Shown piece by piece: positions 25,273-35,686 of a stretch of DNA of 64,000 bases. Origin of the DNA: Adiantum capillus-veneris (taxonomy: Eukaryota > Streptophyta > Polypodiopsida > Polypodiales > Pteridaceae); the NCBI GenBank assembly GCA_014529385.2, contig CM043966.1, positions 108,937,087 through 109,001,086 of the forward strand, written 5' to 3'. Each line of letters opens with the position of its first letter. Position 1 is the stretch's first letter. The position numbers were made by a program, and so were the translations under genes. Below the pieces are notes generated by a model. That model did not search any database. It was not told the origin of the DNA and worked only from the letters and a program-made list of their open reading frames with translations.

Positions 25273-26324
25273 TTACCACAAAGCAACATTGACGACCTCA
25301 TTTGTTGCGAGCGAGTCGATGAAACTGGACATGCACATGAAGTCTACATTATCGAGGTTGGTAATGCAGGCCTCCTCTAACCTTGCAGGCAGCTGTATGT
25401 GTGCATGTAGAGGCGTTGAGCTCAACAAAATTCTCAACTCCTCTTCATTCTCTTCGTTGATTTGCTCTAAAATAATTGACTCATCCGATAGGTTGGATGG
25501 CCCTTCTGATGCAGAGCCTTGCCCTTCCCTTTCTTGAGCTGGCTCCCTGGCTGCCTCACGCTCCTCCCTAACAGCCTCAGTCTCCTCAGGCTCCGGATCA
25601 TTTTCCTTCAATATTGGTTGCTCCATAGATGCCTCAGGCTCCACCCCGACCTGCTCTTGTCCCTCATCATCCACGATGGACTGCGGATCCTCCATGACTT
25701 GCTCATTTTGGTGTCTAGCTGGCTCCTCGATAACTGTCTCTGTTTCTTCCATGACTGCCTCGGGGTCCACTCTGGCTTGCTCTTGGTCCTCTGCAGCTAT
25801 CTCAGCCTGCCCATCTGTGTCGTTTCTCTTGACCCGTGATCGGGTCCTTCTGCTGTTTGTTTCAGCCCTAGACGGCTCTGTCTATCGGGCACGAGGATGG
25901 AGAGGGGTGATATTGAGAATATCCATGGTTCTACTATCCCCGATAGGCACTGACTGAAGCAGCCCATCGTAGCAAAAACGAAGCCTACGAAGAGTATCAA
26001 AATCCCACGGCATGATAGTGACGCAGTGTGCATGGGCAGCCAGGATACATCCATCACTGAAGAATTCCACGAGGTAGTCTTCAACAATTTCTTGAAGGCA
26101 GAGGAGGGCACTGCCGGCCCATCGCATTCCGACTCTCCACTGCTCGCAAATCTCCCACACTACTTGCTGGAAAGGGAGACGTGGAATAGCAGATTGAACG
26201 TGTCGTTCTATCCTGCGAAGCTCTTGCAGTACACCTCTGTGCGCCTCATATCGGCATCTTCTTGCTTGAGCATTCAAAGATTCACCTGTTGCCCTCCTAG
26301 CGCAGGCCTTTACACGAGGTATCT
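25273..26324 (-). pseudogene. Divergent histone H3-fold protein with acidic C-terminal extension
   Basis: The minus-strand exon starts after a TTTGTAG acceptor (about 26325). The first residues, PRVKACARRATGE, line up with the H3 tail start (Arg2, Lys4, Ala7, Arg8, Thr11, Gly12 kept; Lys9 is Arg). Without a gap the core follows: LPFQQVV at alphaN/alpha1, MRW before alpha2, CLQE, EDYLVEFFSD, HAHCVTIMP and RRLR. By eye this is roughly 40 percent identity to canonical H3 over about 90 residues. Trp in MRW and DF after VTIMP recall centromeric H3, but loop 1 has canonical length. A TAG (25882-25884) interrupts the frame, which then continues with a basic patch RRTRSRVKRN and about 150 Glu/Pro-rich residues to 25273. 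A GT donor at 25276 would join, in phase, to the C48 exon beyond gypsy copy B. An upstream exon with the start codon is not identified. Confidence 0.72.
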
Positions 26325-26384
26325 CTACAAATACAATAACACCAAAAGACAATTCATTTGTCAGCACGAGGGACTTCAGATTTA

Positions 26385-26720
26385 AGAAAAGGTCAGTACC
26401 AAGCGAAAAGATGGATAGGAAAGAGTTGCCTTGCTTATTTGCTCGGTAGTGACCTCAGAAAATAGTAATGGTAGACATGACTTATATTTTCTGAGGTCAC
26501 TACTGAGTGAATAGGTGCATAGGAAAGAGTTTGCCTTGCATTATTCGCTCGGTAGTGACCTCAGAAAATAGTAATAGCAGATATCACTTGCATTTTTTGA
26601 GATCACTACCAAGCGAACAGGTTTGCAACCCCTGCAACAAAATACCTTATTCACTGGGTAGTGACCTCAGAAAAGTGTACAAGCAAGCGAACAGGTTTGC
26701 ATGCGCTGATACAAAATACC
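26385..26720. repeat. Palindrome array B (about 117-bp units)
   Basis: Repeats of GGTAGTGACCTCAGAAAATA and its near-complement alternate with CCAAGCGAA/TTCGCTCGG arms. It lies just upstream of the H3-like exon on the minus strand. Confidence 0.75.
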
Positions 26721-26906
26721 AATGTGAAGGAGATCTTAAATCAATGCGGTTCTAACTGTCATGTCGTTCCCTCCCATCACCTCCCCTAATATCGGGGGGA
26801 TGGTACCATTGATTCTCTCTCCCACGTCCATCTCTCATGAAACCTCATGGCAGTACCACCCCTCACAGACCACTCACTCATAATCCAGAGCCCAGGCTCT
26901 GGTTTT

Positions 26907-27429
26907 TAGGCATGTCTGAAAGTCTATTTAAGAAGCAGTTGTTTCAAAACCTCCCTGAGGGTTTTGCAGAACAACTAAAAGAAGCTTAGGATAGGGGCGA
27001 TGCAAGCAACACCGCATCCGGGCCCTCCTATGAGGTCCCCCCTTGGCCCTCCCCCGATGTTACCTTTAATATTCTCAACCGACATAGCTCGGGAGTGGCT
27101 GCTGTCAACACGGGAGTCAATTCTCGAGGTAATTCGTTGGTAATTCTTTGCTTTTTGCTCCCAGCTTAGTTGCTAAATGCTCTGTGCAGGATGCTAGCCT
27201 GAAGCTGCAGCAAATGCTGATCGTCAGGCAGAGGGTCTCAATCCTTAAAGACTCTCTGGAAGCAAGAAGGCATCAATACATGCAACAATTTCTTGCCGAG
27301 AATGGCTCTATGGAGGCAATCATTAATTGGCTTCAGGAAATGAAGGATGAAGTGCTTGAGCTAGCCAATAAATATGAGGAAGCCATTAACTTTGCAAACA
27401 GGCTTTGCGAAGAGATAGCCTGGCTGTGA
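26907..27429 (+). pseudogene. Unidentified plus-strand coding remnant with coiled-coil
   Basis: ATG at about 26907 opens MSESLFKKQLFQNLPEGF, interrupted by a TAG after about 25 residues, and reads on to VAAVNTGVNSR before a GTAATT donor (near 27139). After an acceptor GTGCAG (near 27189) comes a helical segment LQQMLIVRQRVSILKDSLEA with heptad character, ending in TGA at 27427-27429. The exon phases do not join cleanly, so a frameshift or a different splice site must be assumed. No domain is recognised. It lies between palindrome arrays B and C and runs opposite to the H3-like gene. Confidence 0.4.
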
Positions 27430-27535
27430 AGAAACCCCCGGAAATTAATAGGCCACTCTTTGTAAATTATGAAGTGTTTTCTAACTCAAACCCGGTGTTC
27501 AGTTGTAATTTTGTTTCTTTCTTATAAAATCAAAA

Positions 27536-28150
27536 GGCGAAAACCCTAAATTCGCAACAAACAGGGGTTACCTTCCCCTTATTTTCTTAGTATTGACCTC
27601 TATACTAGTAGACATCACTTAACTTTTCTTTTGGTCAGTACCAAATGAATAGGGGCCTTCGGACTAAGTGACCTTACCTTATTTGCTTGGTACTGACCAA
27701 CTACACAAAATACAAGCGCACGGGACTGAAATCAAAACGCGTATTTGGCAAAAGAAAGCCCTAAATCCGCAACAAGCAGGGGTTACCTTCCCCTTATTTT
27801 CTTAGTATTGACCTCTGTACTAGCAGACTTCACTTAACTTTTCTTTTGGTTAGTACCAAGCGAATAGGACCCTTCGGACTAAGTGACCTTACCTTATTCG
27901 CTTGGTATTGACCAACTACAAAAAATACAAGTGCACGGGACCAAAATCAAAATGCGTATTTGGCAAAAGAAAACCCTAAATTCGCAACAAGCAGGGGTTA
28001 CCTTCCCCTTATTTGCTTAGTATTGACCTCTGTACTAGCAGAAATCACTTAACTTTTCTTTTGGTCAGTACCAAGCGAATAGGGCCCTTGGGACTAAGTG
28101 ACCCTACCTTATTCGCTTGGTACTGACCAACTACACAAAATACAAGTGCA
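27536..28150. repeat. Palindrome array C (three 215-bp tandem units)
   Basis: CCCTAAAT(T/C)CGCAACAA recurs at 27544, 27759 and 27974, giving an exact 215-bp period. Each unit holds a hairpin with arms GGTCAGTACCAAGCGAATAG and CTTATTCGCTTGGTACTGACC-like sequence around a CCTTCGGACTAAGTGACC loop. Confidence 0.88.
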
Positions 28151-28199
28151 CAGAAGGGTAGTAAGTAGCATACCTCTTCACTATGTATAGAGTTCCATG

Positions 28200-29110
28200 T
28201 CGCTGAAGCACTACAGAACAAGAGTAAGAGAAGGAGGATGCGCGAGAGTAAGAGGTGATGGAGTTTTCCTACCGTGTAGCGTCGATGGGGTAGAGTTACT
28301 TAGAATGATGCGCAGTAGAGGACACGAAAAGAGCCAGAATAGTTGAACTTGAGATGTTTGGCGGGGGTAATACCTCAACTTAGAATCCTTACCTCGGGGA
28401 GGGTGACAACTTCACTTATGCACGAGATTGCGGTTGGTAAATTGTACTGCATGGTAATCTGAGACCATTTAATACTGGTTGTCCTTGAGAGCATAGCCCA
28501 CGTGCCTTTTCGAGTGACCGTTAAGGGTCAGACAGACGACAATCACCCTTGCAGTCGCCATATCCATCTCCATCTTGCACCTTCTGCTTGGCCAACTCTC
28601 GTGCCTTTGCCTTTTCTGCGCCCTTCCCCTTGGCCAGCTCTCATGATCCTGCGTTTAGAGTCAGACACGGATCGCCCTTGCATTCACCATTGCCTTTGCA
28701 TTTTTTGCGCTCTTCCCCTTGGCCAGCTCTTGTGATCCTACTTTGAGTGACCTCCACTGGGTCGAGTCCTTTGCTGCCGCGTCGCCATCGCCATCGCCCC
28801 CCTCTGGTTCTTGCTGTCGGTGGCCTGCGACATCACCATCCAACTCGGCCCCATTGGATATTGCAGAGACAGGTTCTTTCTCCCTGCCTCTCCCCTTCCT
28901 GTGTGTTGTTAATTGTGTGCGCACCAAAGCCACTGCGTTAGGGTAAAAACGCATGCATGGTTGGAATAATTACTCATTATGTGACCGTATCGCATTCATG
29001 GTTGGAATAGTTACTCCTAATGTGACCGTGGCTGAGTTTGGGCATAGTGAGTGAGTAGGCCTATAAATCTATCACTGATAATATAATATGCTCTGTTCTT
29101 ATCCACCTGT
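28200..29110. other. Unassigned GC-richer stretch
   Basis: Contains an approximately 97-bp imperfect duplication (CCCCTTGGCCAGCTCT near 28624 and 28720). Minus-strand frames are rich in Ala, Lys and Gly (ELAKGK repeats). No start, splice pair or domain is convincing. It may hold 5' exons of the minus-strand H3-like gene, but I cannot show it. Confidence 0.4.
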
Positions 29111-29119
29111 TCCGAATGC

Positions 29120-29560
29120 CACAAGACAGAACCAAGCGAATAGGGCCCTTTGGAGATTCTTGGAGGCCCTACTCGCTTGGTACTGACTCAACTAACGTCA
29201 CCACTTATGACATTAGCGCACGAGACATAACCCGTCGATAGGGCCATTCGGTGATTCTTGGGCCCCCTACTCCATTGGTTCTGACTCAACTAACGTCAAC
29301 TCTTATGACATTAGCACACGGGACAGAACCAAGCGAATAGAGTCCTTCGGAAATTCTTGGGGGCCCTACTCGCTTGGTTCTGACTCAACCAACATCTACT
29401 CTTATGACAGCAGCACACGGGATGGAACCAAGCAAAGAGTGTCCTTCGGAAATTCTTGGGGACCCTACTCTCTTGGTTCTGACTCAACTAACGTCACCTC
29501 TTATGACATTAGCGCACGGGGCCGAACCAAGCAAAATAGGACATTGAGGGGTACTCGAGG
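29120..29560. repeat. Palindrome array D (about 98-bp units)
   Basis: Five degenerate units with GAACCAAGCGAATAG and CTACTCGCTTGGTTCTGACTC arms around an ATTCTTGG(G) loop, spaced about 98 bp and separated by CAACTAACGTC...TTATGACATTAGC. Confidence 0.85.
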
Positions 29561-29617
29561 CCCAACATTTGCTTTGTTATGACACCAAATAGTTTTGGCT
29601 TGCTTTTTCTTTCAGTC

Positions 29618-31400
29618 ATGGGGATCATAGTCCTGGAGACAGACTTGAGCGAGGATACATGTGAAGAAAAACTATTCACATTCTTATATAACGCCCATGC
29701 TCATCATCGTGCACCAGAACTATGAGGAATGTTCAATGCAGAGTTTTCTATACAGAGGATTATAGATTACTCCTTTGAGTACCTACAAAACCATTTGCAA
29801 TAGTACGAGGAAGTCACTTGTGACAATTCCATGACAGTTGATGGCATGAGATATGTGCACCTGCCGACCTTGACCTTGACAAGAGTGCTTCAAGGAGACC
29901 GAATCGTTGTCTTGAAAAGTGTCCCTCCAATGCACTTCTTGTACAAGGCAGGTGTATGAAGCACTTAAAAAAATATCACTTATTGGAATTCTACCATGGG
30001 TTTGTCTGTTACTTATACTTGCAGACAGAGGGTGAGTCAGAGACTTCGCAGTCAACAACTTTCGGTAGTTGTCCATTGGCACCGGAGAAAGAGGTAGAGG
30101 ATGTGGAGGTGCAATTCAACCCAAAGAAGAGCGGGAAGAGGTACTAAAGGAAACATTTAATGCGGGCTTAACTCTTGTTTCTCTTGCAGATGTAGCAATA
30201 GGGTGCAAGCAAGAAAGCCCAAGTATGGAAGCCACTTTGCCTCTGAATTGTGCTCCGAGCTTTGCTATGGCGGGTGACACCCACTATGTTCTGCTCATAG
30301 ATATCATGCATGAGTCAATATACGGGAGGACTACTGCCTAGCGGCAATTGCAAATTTTTGTGAGGCAGACATGGGGTTTGTGGACGATGATGGAGTGGAC
30401 CAACATCTTATTACTGACACAACTGTCCGCGGTTCACAGTTCACTTCAGGATCGCAATTAAAGATACGTTCAATGAGGCGAAGTCCGAAGAGGCCAGTTT
30501 GCCAACATATGAGGAGTTTGAATTGACAACAAAACAACTTGGCTTGGAAAACATGGGTAGATACGTGGCACCCGAAGATCATGTAATGAATAGTTAGTCT
30601 ATTCACTTGTGGGGGAGGTCGATGCTGGAAATGGACGAGAATCAGATGGTAACTTTTGTCGTGCATTCAGCTGGTATTAGAGATGGCCGAGTGATAAAAT
30701 ATCATGAACATTTTTTTTTGTTGTCAGGTGCTAGTGTATGATGATAGTTTCCTTAGAAGAGCGGGAGGCTCACGGCAAGGGCTTGTCACTGGAGTCCAAG
30801 GCAAGGATGCGGCGTTGTCTCACTACATCAGGCGTTTCAACCAAAAAAAAAATTGTAGAAACAATTCAAGTACTTGACAATTGTACTCATCTCACTTACG
30901 GCCCATAAATTCATTGCAACTATCATGTAGATCATAATATACCACAATGAATACTCCGATGACAATGTAAAGTTTCCACTGTTTGCAATGAAAGTTATAA
31001 CAAGATTGTGTGGTGGGCACCCCCTCCCACTAAACGTAGAAAGAGTAATTCTGATTGAAAAACTGTTTGCTCTACGTGTATTTGGCACTGGGTATGGGTA
31101 CCAGGCACTCAGAGCCCCCTATTTCATGTCCTACTCAGAGCCCCCTATTTCATGTCCTACACAGCTCAAGCTATGGCTGCAGGGGTTGAAGACCCGAAAA
31201 GCTTAGATCCATACAATAAGCAGGTGTTTTTGAGGGAAAGAAGACGCATGATGCCCGTGGGGATGTTGCCATCAACAGAGGAACGATCTCGTCTATAGAG
31301 CTTGCACATCGAAGAGGTACAAAGTGAGGAGGAGGGAGGTGCATCGAAGAGGATAAAAACGACGAGCTCAGGTCCATCTTCTCCCACTCCTGACTCGTGA
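29618..31400 (+). pseudogene. Unidentified multi-exon plus-strand gene remnant
   Basis: After a CTTTTTCTTTCAG acceptor (ends 29615) a frame begins MGIIVLETDLSEDTCEE and continues, with stops near 29728 and 29803, to LQGDRIVVLKSVPPMHFLYK before a donor at about 29952. Further exon-like pieces follow acceptors ending at 30024, about 30189 and 30729, among them TKQLGLENMGRYVAPEDH, VYDDSFLRRAGGSRQGL and PLPLNVERVILIEKLFALRV, with a C-terminal Ser/Thr/Pro stretch near 31390. A 26-bp tandem duplication (about 31108-31159) breaks the frame. I recognise no family. It converges on the transposase-like gene and would share a short 3' intergenic stretch with it. Confidence 0.45.
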
Positions 31401-31538
31401 CTGGCGCCACCTCGCATGGCGCTCTGCCGCATTTGAAGCTCCCCAAGCCATCTGTTTCTTCTCTTTGCGGATGTGTTGTAAAGACCGTGTAATTTCTGAA
31501 CTCTTAAGAAGTTTCTTCTGCCTTGCTCTATGAATTAG

Positions 31539-34073
31539 TCATCTATAAGTCCATTGGTGTAACTCTAATAGGCTATTGGCCTTTTCTTTTCCTCCCCCAT
31601 GTCGAGTGTGCTTAAAATAACCTGTTCTTGCCATGTAGTGGGTTTTTTCCATGCCTTGTGTGGACCATATTGATAGTGAGCCGTATGTCTTGGCAAAATA
31701 TGAACCATGGTTGAACAATATGTGCTGCATTGAAATAAAACAAAATGGTCAGTTGAGTACAATTTAAAATTTTGTTTTGTATACGTAGAATGCCAACCTA
31801 CCATGTAATGTGTGATATGTTGCCCACCCCACCCTGTAAGGTAAGCCTTTTTCCAATCCAGCAAGGCTGCCTGAAATGATGTGAGCTTACTTTGGTCCCA
31901 AGAATGTTTCTCAAGGTAGTGGAAAATTTTATCTAGTGATTTCCACACGTTCGCCTTGTGATTCTAGATTGCCCCACCACCACCATTGTCTTTAACCACT
32001 TTATGTAACTGTTTCCATTTGTTGAACAGGATTCTCCTTTCTTCTCTATCTCAATCTTTGAGGCTAAACCCAAGAAACCTTCTTGCCTTCACTCCACCTA
32101 TCAATGCTTTCCTCGGTACCTTGTACCGACTTTGAGACATCTTAGGGTCCTCTTCGATTTTGACATTGCCTCCATGCAAACCAATGTCTGAGAGCACTCC
32201 CTCTAATTCTTTGATCACTCTTTTTGACTCACTCTCTAGCTTTAATGTCCATATGTACAAATGAACCACCTTTTCCATTATTTGACAGAGTGCATGAAGT
32301 TACAGACGTGAACTCTACTCAGAGGAATATCAAGCACTGGTTTAAAAGTTTTATCTTGAAAATGTCTGTTGGGAGCTCTAATCCATTGCACACTCTCAAG
32401 TGATTGTGCATCAGCCATGCAATATAAGCATGGATTTGCCACAGCTGCTCCGTGTGTTATGTTGTGCATACACTTAAGAGTCTTTAAGTCACCTGCCATG
32501 TGCCATTCCACTGTGTAGTCGCCAAATCCTTTCACTGAAAGAACGGCTCCGTTTCTTTGTTCACTGATGATAGAAGGAATTTGGGTTTGACTAAAAACCC
32601 AATCGAGGATTTCAAAATTTTCCTTATCAACCTGCATTGAAAAATGAAAACACAAAATCAGCAACCAAATAATCAATATTTTTGCTATCAGAGATTGAAC
32701 GAAGTATACCTGAAATGATCCTAGAGATAGAATGTTATTTTCTGATTGCACGCTGAAGTATCGTGGATCCTCTTTCGTTATTGATGGATCCAGAGCTCTG
32801 TTCATGAGGGTAATGGTGACTCTCTCCAACTTCTTGTTCTTCAGGACCTCGCACTCGTCGAGCTTCAAAACAAACTTGAGAACCCCACCGCACTTGTCTC
32901 GACTAATGTCAAAGAAATGAACTGCATACCTTTGCAATGATTCAAGATCAACAAAGAGGTTGTTGTGCTCGTTCAACTGTACCTCTCTGCCGCCCTTGCC
33001 TAAGAACGTTGCTTCAATATGGAATGGTGACCCAAGTTTCTCAAACACCTCATCGTTTACGTGCCTGCGAGCAGCCTTTACATGTGATGGCTTTGGCAGC
33101 AATGATCCTCTCTGTAGTTTATTTTGAGATTTTTTAGCTAATGCTTTGAAGAGTGCCCTTTATCCCATCTGCGAGATGCCACTCTCATCAAGTATTGCTT
33201 GCACTTCCATTGGTTCCAACTGATTCTCGTTCATCAAGGAGGTAAGTAGCCTCCCTTTCAACTTACGAAATTTTTTCTGAGTTATCATCTCTTCAACTAG
33301 TTCTTTTGGAACTAGACGGTTGTAATGCACTCCGGCATTGAAGCCTGCACCGTTCAAGTTTGGATGCAGTAAAGACCTGCCAAAAAAGCACAATGCGTTA
33401 TGATCATGTATAGGAAAGTAAGTGTATCCACTTCTTAATGAAGTACATTGAAGAAACAAACTTCGAGTTACCTTGAAGCTCGTATTCATTTTTTCAGGCC
33501 ACCACTACCAACCTTCATGTTCTCAAGGTTGCACAGATCTCGTTTTCTTTTCCGACTACCAAGCACAGTGTCTTTCTCTTGCAAACTTGTGATCTTCTTC
33601 TCAAGGCCTTGGATTGTCTCTTTGTTTGATGAAATCTTTTGAGAGCATGCTTCATTAAATTTCTTCAGCTGCATGTTCTCCATTGCCAGGAAGTTTCTTT
33701 GCCTTTTCGCATTCAATCCTCTCATTTCCAAATGTTCCGTGTATCCCAATAGCCCATCCTTGCCATCGCCTGTGAAATGTAAGAGGTTAATGATATTAGC
33801 AAAGGGAGCTGGCGCATTTGTTGTAGGATCCTTTGGATAAATAGACCCATCGGTCCACAAATCCAAATGATGTTCCTTGTTTGTCCTTCTAAGTTCTTTC
33901 TCCCGTTGAGATAAGAAAGACTCCCTCCTACGTTTCTGCAACGATGCGTACTCTTGAAATACATCAACATGAAGATAATGTGTGTTCTTTCTTTGGGTAA
34001 GTGTTAAAGATGAAGGGGCCGAGGATTGTAAGTTCAAATTAGTGTTTTCATCAGGAAAAGATGCGTTCTCCAT
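31539..34073 (-). pseudogene. Transposase-like gene of unrecognised family
   Basis: Exon models on the minus strand: 34073-33472, 33376-32710, 32631 to about 31802, and 31724-31539, with introns of 95, 78 and 77 bp having good GT-AG ends and compatible phase. The N-terminus has a basic coiled-coil region (residues about 45-60 and 130-165) and GSRKRKRD, a likely nuclear signal. The middle holds KLDECEV, then HMAGDLKTLKCMHN followed by a CLYCM pair, then PLSRVHVCNFMH. The last part has REERRILFNKWKQLHK and a motif-rich end with STQGMEKTHYMAR, YFKHTRHGGG and LHQWTYR. A Cys-pair insertion between acidic motifs and a late Glu in a helix recall RNase H-fold (DDE) transposases, but catalytic residues are not proven. 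Disablements: TGA 33486-33488, TAA 33160-33162, a frameshift near 32278, TGA near 32051, TAG near 31965. It lies at the right end of the unit, pointing inward. Confidence 0.5.
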
Positions 34074-34389
34074 TCCTAGAGTTGATAGAGAACAAGACGG
34101 AGAAATGTCTCAGGTTTTGGGAGGGAAAGCCATATTCTCAAGTTTAGAGTTGATAGAGTTCGTGTGGCTTATATTTCTGGAGGAAACGCTTGTAAGTTGG
34201 CATTTCAAATCATTAGTCATACGGTTAGTTGAATTCCCGACAAGAGAACGAAGGATAAGAATGATAAAGACGGCGGCTACCTACCAAAGAATGTCATTTT
34301 GGTTTTTGTTGCGCACAAAACTATCACACAAAATGCACAAGTTAACATTTTCATTTTCTCTCTCTAAGCCGATGTGGCACTTCTTACAG

Positions 34390-34458
34390 GGCCCAAAAGT
34401 GAGTCCAACTTTCTCCTAATGTGAGTCCAACTTTCTCCAAAAGTGAGTCCAACTTTCG
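34390..34458 (-). repeat. Right terminal inverted repeat with two extra units
   Basis: 34390-34419 is the inverted match of the left end. It is followed by two more copies of GTGAGTCCAACTTTC (34420-34458), giving three 20-odd-base units in tandem at this end only. Confidence 0.7.
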
Positions 34459-35612
34459 CATCACGGTTCTGTCAAGAAAGGACAAGAGGACAAATTGTGC
34501 AGATGTAAGAAGGCTTTGTATGGGTTGAAGCAATCTCCTCGTGCTTGGTATGGAAAATCTGACACTCATTTTGTCAAACAAGGCTTTCGTAACATTCCAA
34601 CTGAAAGCACATTGTATGTAAAGCGCGAGGGTGATGTACTTCTCATCATGGTTCTTTATGTCGATGATTTGTTGATCACTGGACCAAATGAGAGACATAT
34701 TACTGAATTGAAGGCTGATTTGAATGCTACTTTCAAGATGAAAGATTTGGGGTTGTTGCATCATTACTTGGGTATAGAGTTTAAGTAGTGTGGTGGTGGT
34801 ATTGCCTTGTGTCAAAAAAGTTCAATAGGGACATTGCTATGCAATTTTGGACTTGAGGATTGCAACCCTATTGCCACTCCCATGAAAACATGTTTAAAAT
34901 TGAGTCTACATGATGCTCGTGATCGTGCTGATGTCACTTTGTACCAAACTGTTGTTGGTTGCCTCATTTATGTATGCAACACAAGGCCGGATATTCAGTT
35001 TGCAGACTCACACATCAGCAGATTTATGCATAGCCCAGGGTCTAAGCATTGGTAGGCTATCAAGAGGATTTTATGCTACCTTAGTGGCACTTTACATCTT
35101 TTCTTGTTTTATCCCAAGGGGGGATCATTGCCGCTAGACATACATTCTTTTTTGGACTCAGATTGGGCTGGTTGTTTTGACAGCGAGTGTCCACAAGTGG
35201 TTTTTGTTTCATGCTTGCCACTTCATGTATATCATGGCTGAGAAGGAAGCAACCTACTATGGCCAATTTGAGTTGTGAGGCTGAGTACAGGGCAATCTTC
35301 ACAGCTACGATTGAGTGTGTATGGCTCAGATGCCTTATGGCTGATTTGGGTGTTGGACAGGACACTGCCAACACTATCTACACTGATAGTCAGAGCGCAT
35401 TGGTAGTTGTGAGGAGCCCAATTTTTCATGCTCACACAAGGCACATTGAGGTGCATTACCACTATGTTGGGGAGAAGCTCTCAGTAGGAGAGATCAGCTT
35501 GGCTTATGTGCCAACACAAGACAAACTTGCAGATTTTTTCACAAAGGCATTGTCTCATGAGAAGCTTGAAGCTTTCCGCAAATCTTTGGGCTTACTCCCC
35601 TTTGTGGATTGA
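34458..35612 (+). pseudogene. Copia RT-RNase H, 3' portion
   Basis: Resumes at the RT segment HGSVKKGQEDK, repeats about 260 bp also present before the left breakpoint, and continues with LYVDDLLITGPN, the YVDD catalytic box. A TAG at 34786-34788 follows GIEFK; a TAG at 35053-35055 replaces the CAG seen in the third copy; and a frame change occurs near 35185. The RNase H part then reads SGFCFMLATSCISW, LSCEAEYRA and TDSQSAL with the expected acidic residues, and ends LGLLPFVD at 35612. A polypurine tract (CGAGGGGGAT, 35677-35686) and the LTR follow directly. Confidence 0.88.
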
Positions 35613-35686
35613 TCATATACTTAGGTCATGGAAATTCTCTTTACTCATGTGCCAGCTCTTGTTCACTGCATCACTCGAGGGGGATT

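Larger units (their letters stand above)
12971..34458. mobile_element. Composite DNA-transposon-like unit with 30-bp inverted ends
   Basis: The sequence at 12971-13000 is the reverse complement of 34390-34419 with one mismatch, and these ends coincide with both breakpoints in the copia RT gene. Without gypsy copy B (8.9 kb) the unit is about 12.6 kb. It contains a transposase-like gene, an H3-fold/C48-protease gene, several plus-strand multi-exon remnants and four arrays of palindromic repeats. All genes are disabled. Copia sequence is duplicated at the two flanks (12761-12968 and 34458-34720), which is not a normal short target duplication, so capture by repair or recombination is possible. 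The superfamily is unknown to me. Confidence 0.6.

Noticed and set aside
28502-28954. Real gene in the GC-richer stretch
   Set aside because: Several competing frames, an internal duplication, and no splice or domain support; left as unassigned.
12971-34458. Maverick/Polinton element, because of a C48-type protease in a large unit
   Set aside because: No protein-primed DNA polymerase, packaging ATPase or capsid-like gene is visible; the inverted ends are only 30 bp.
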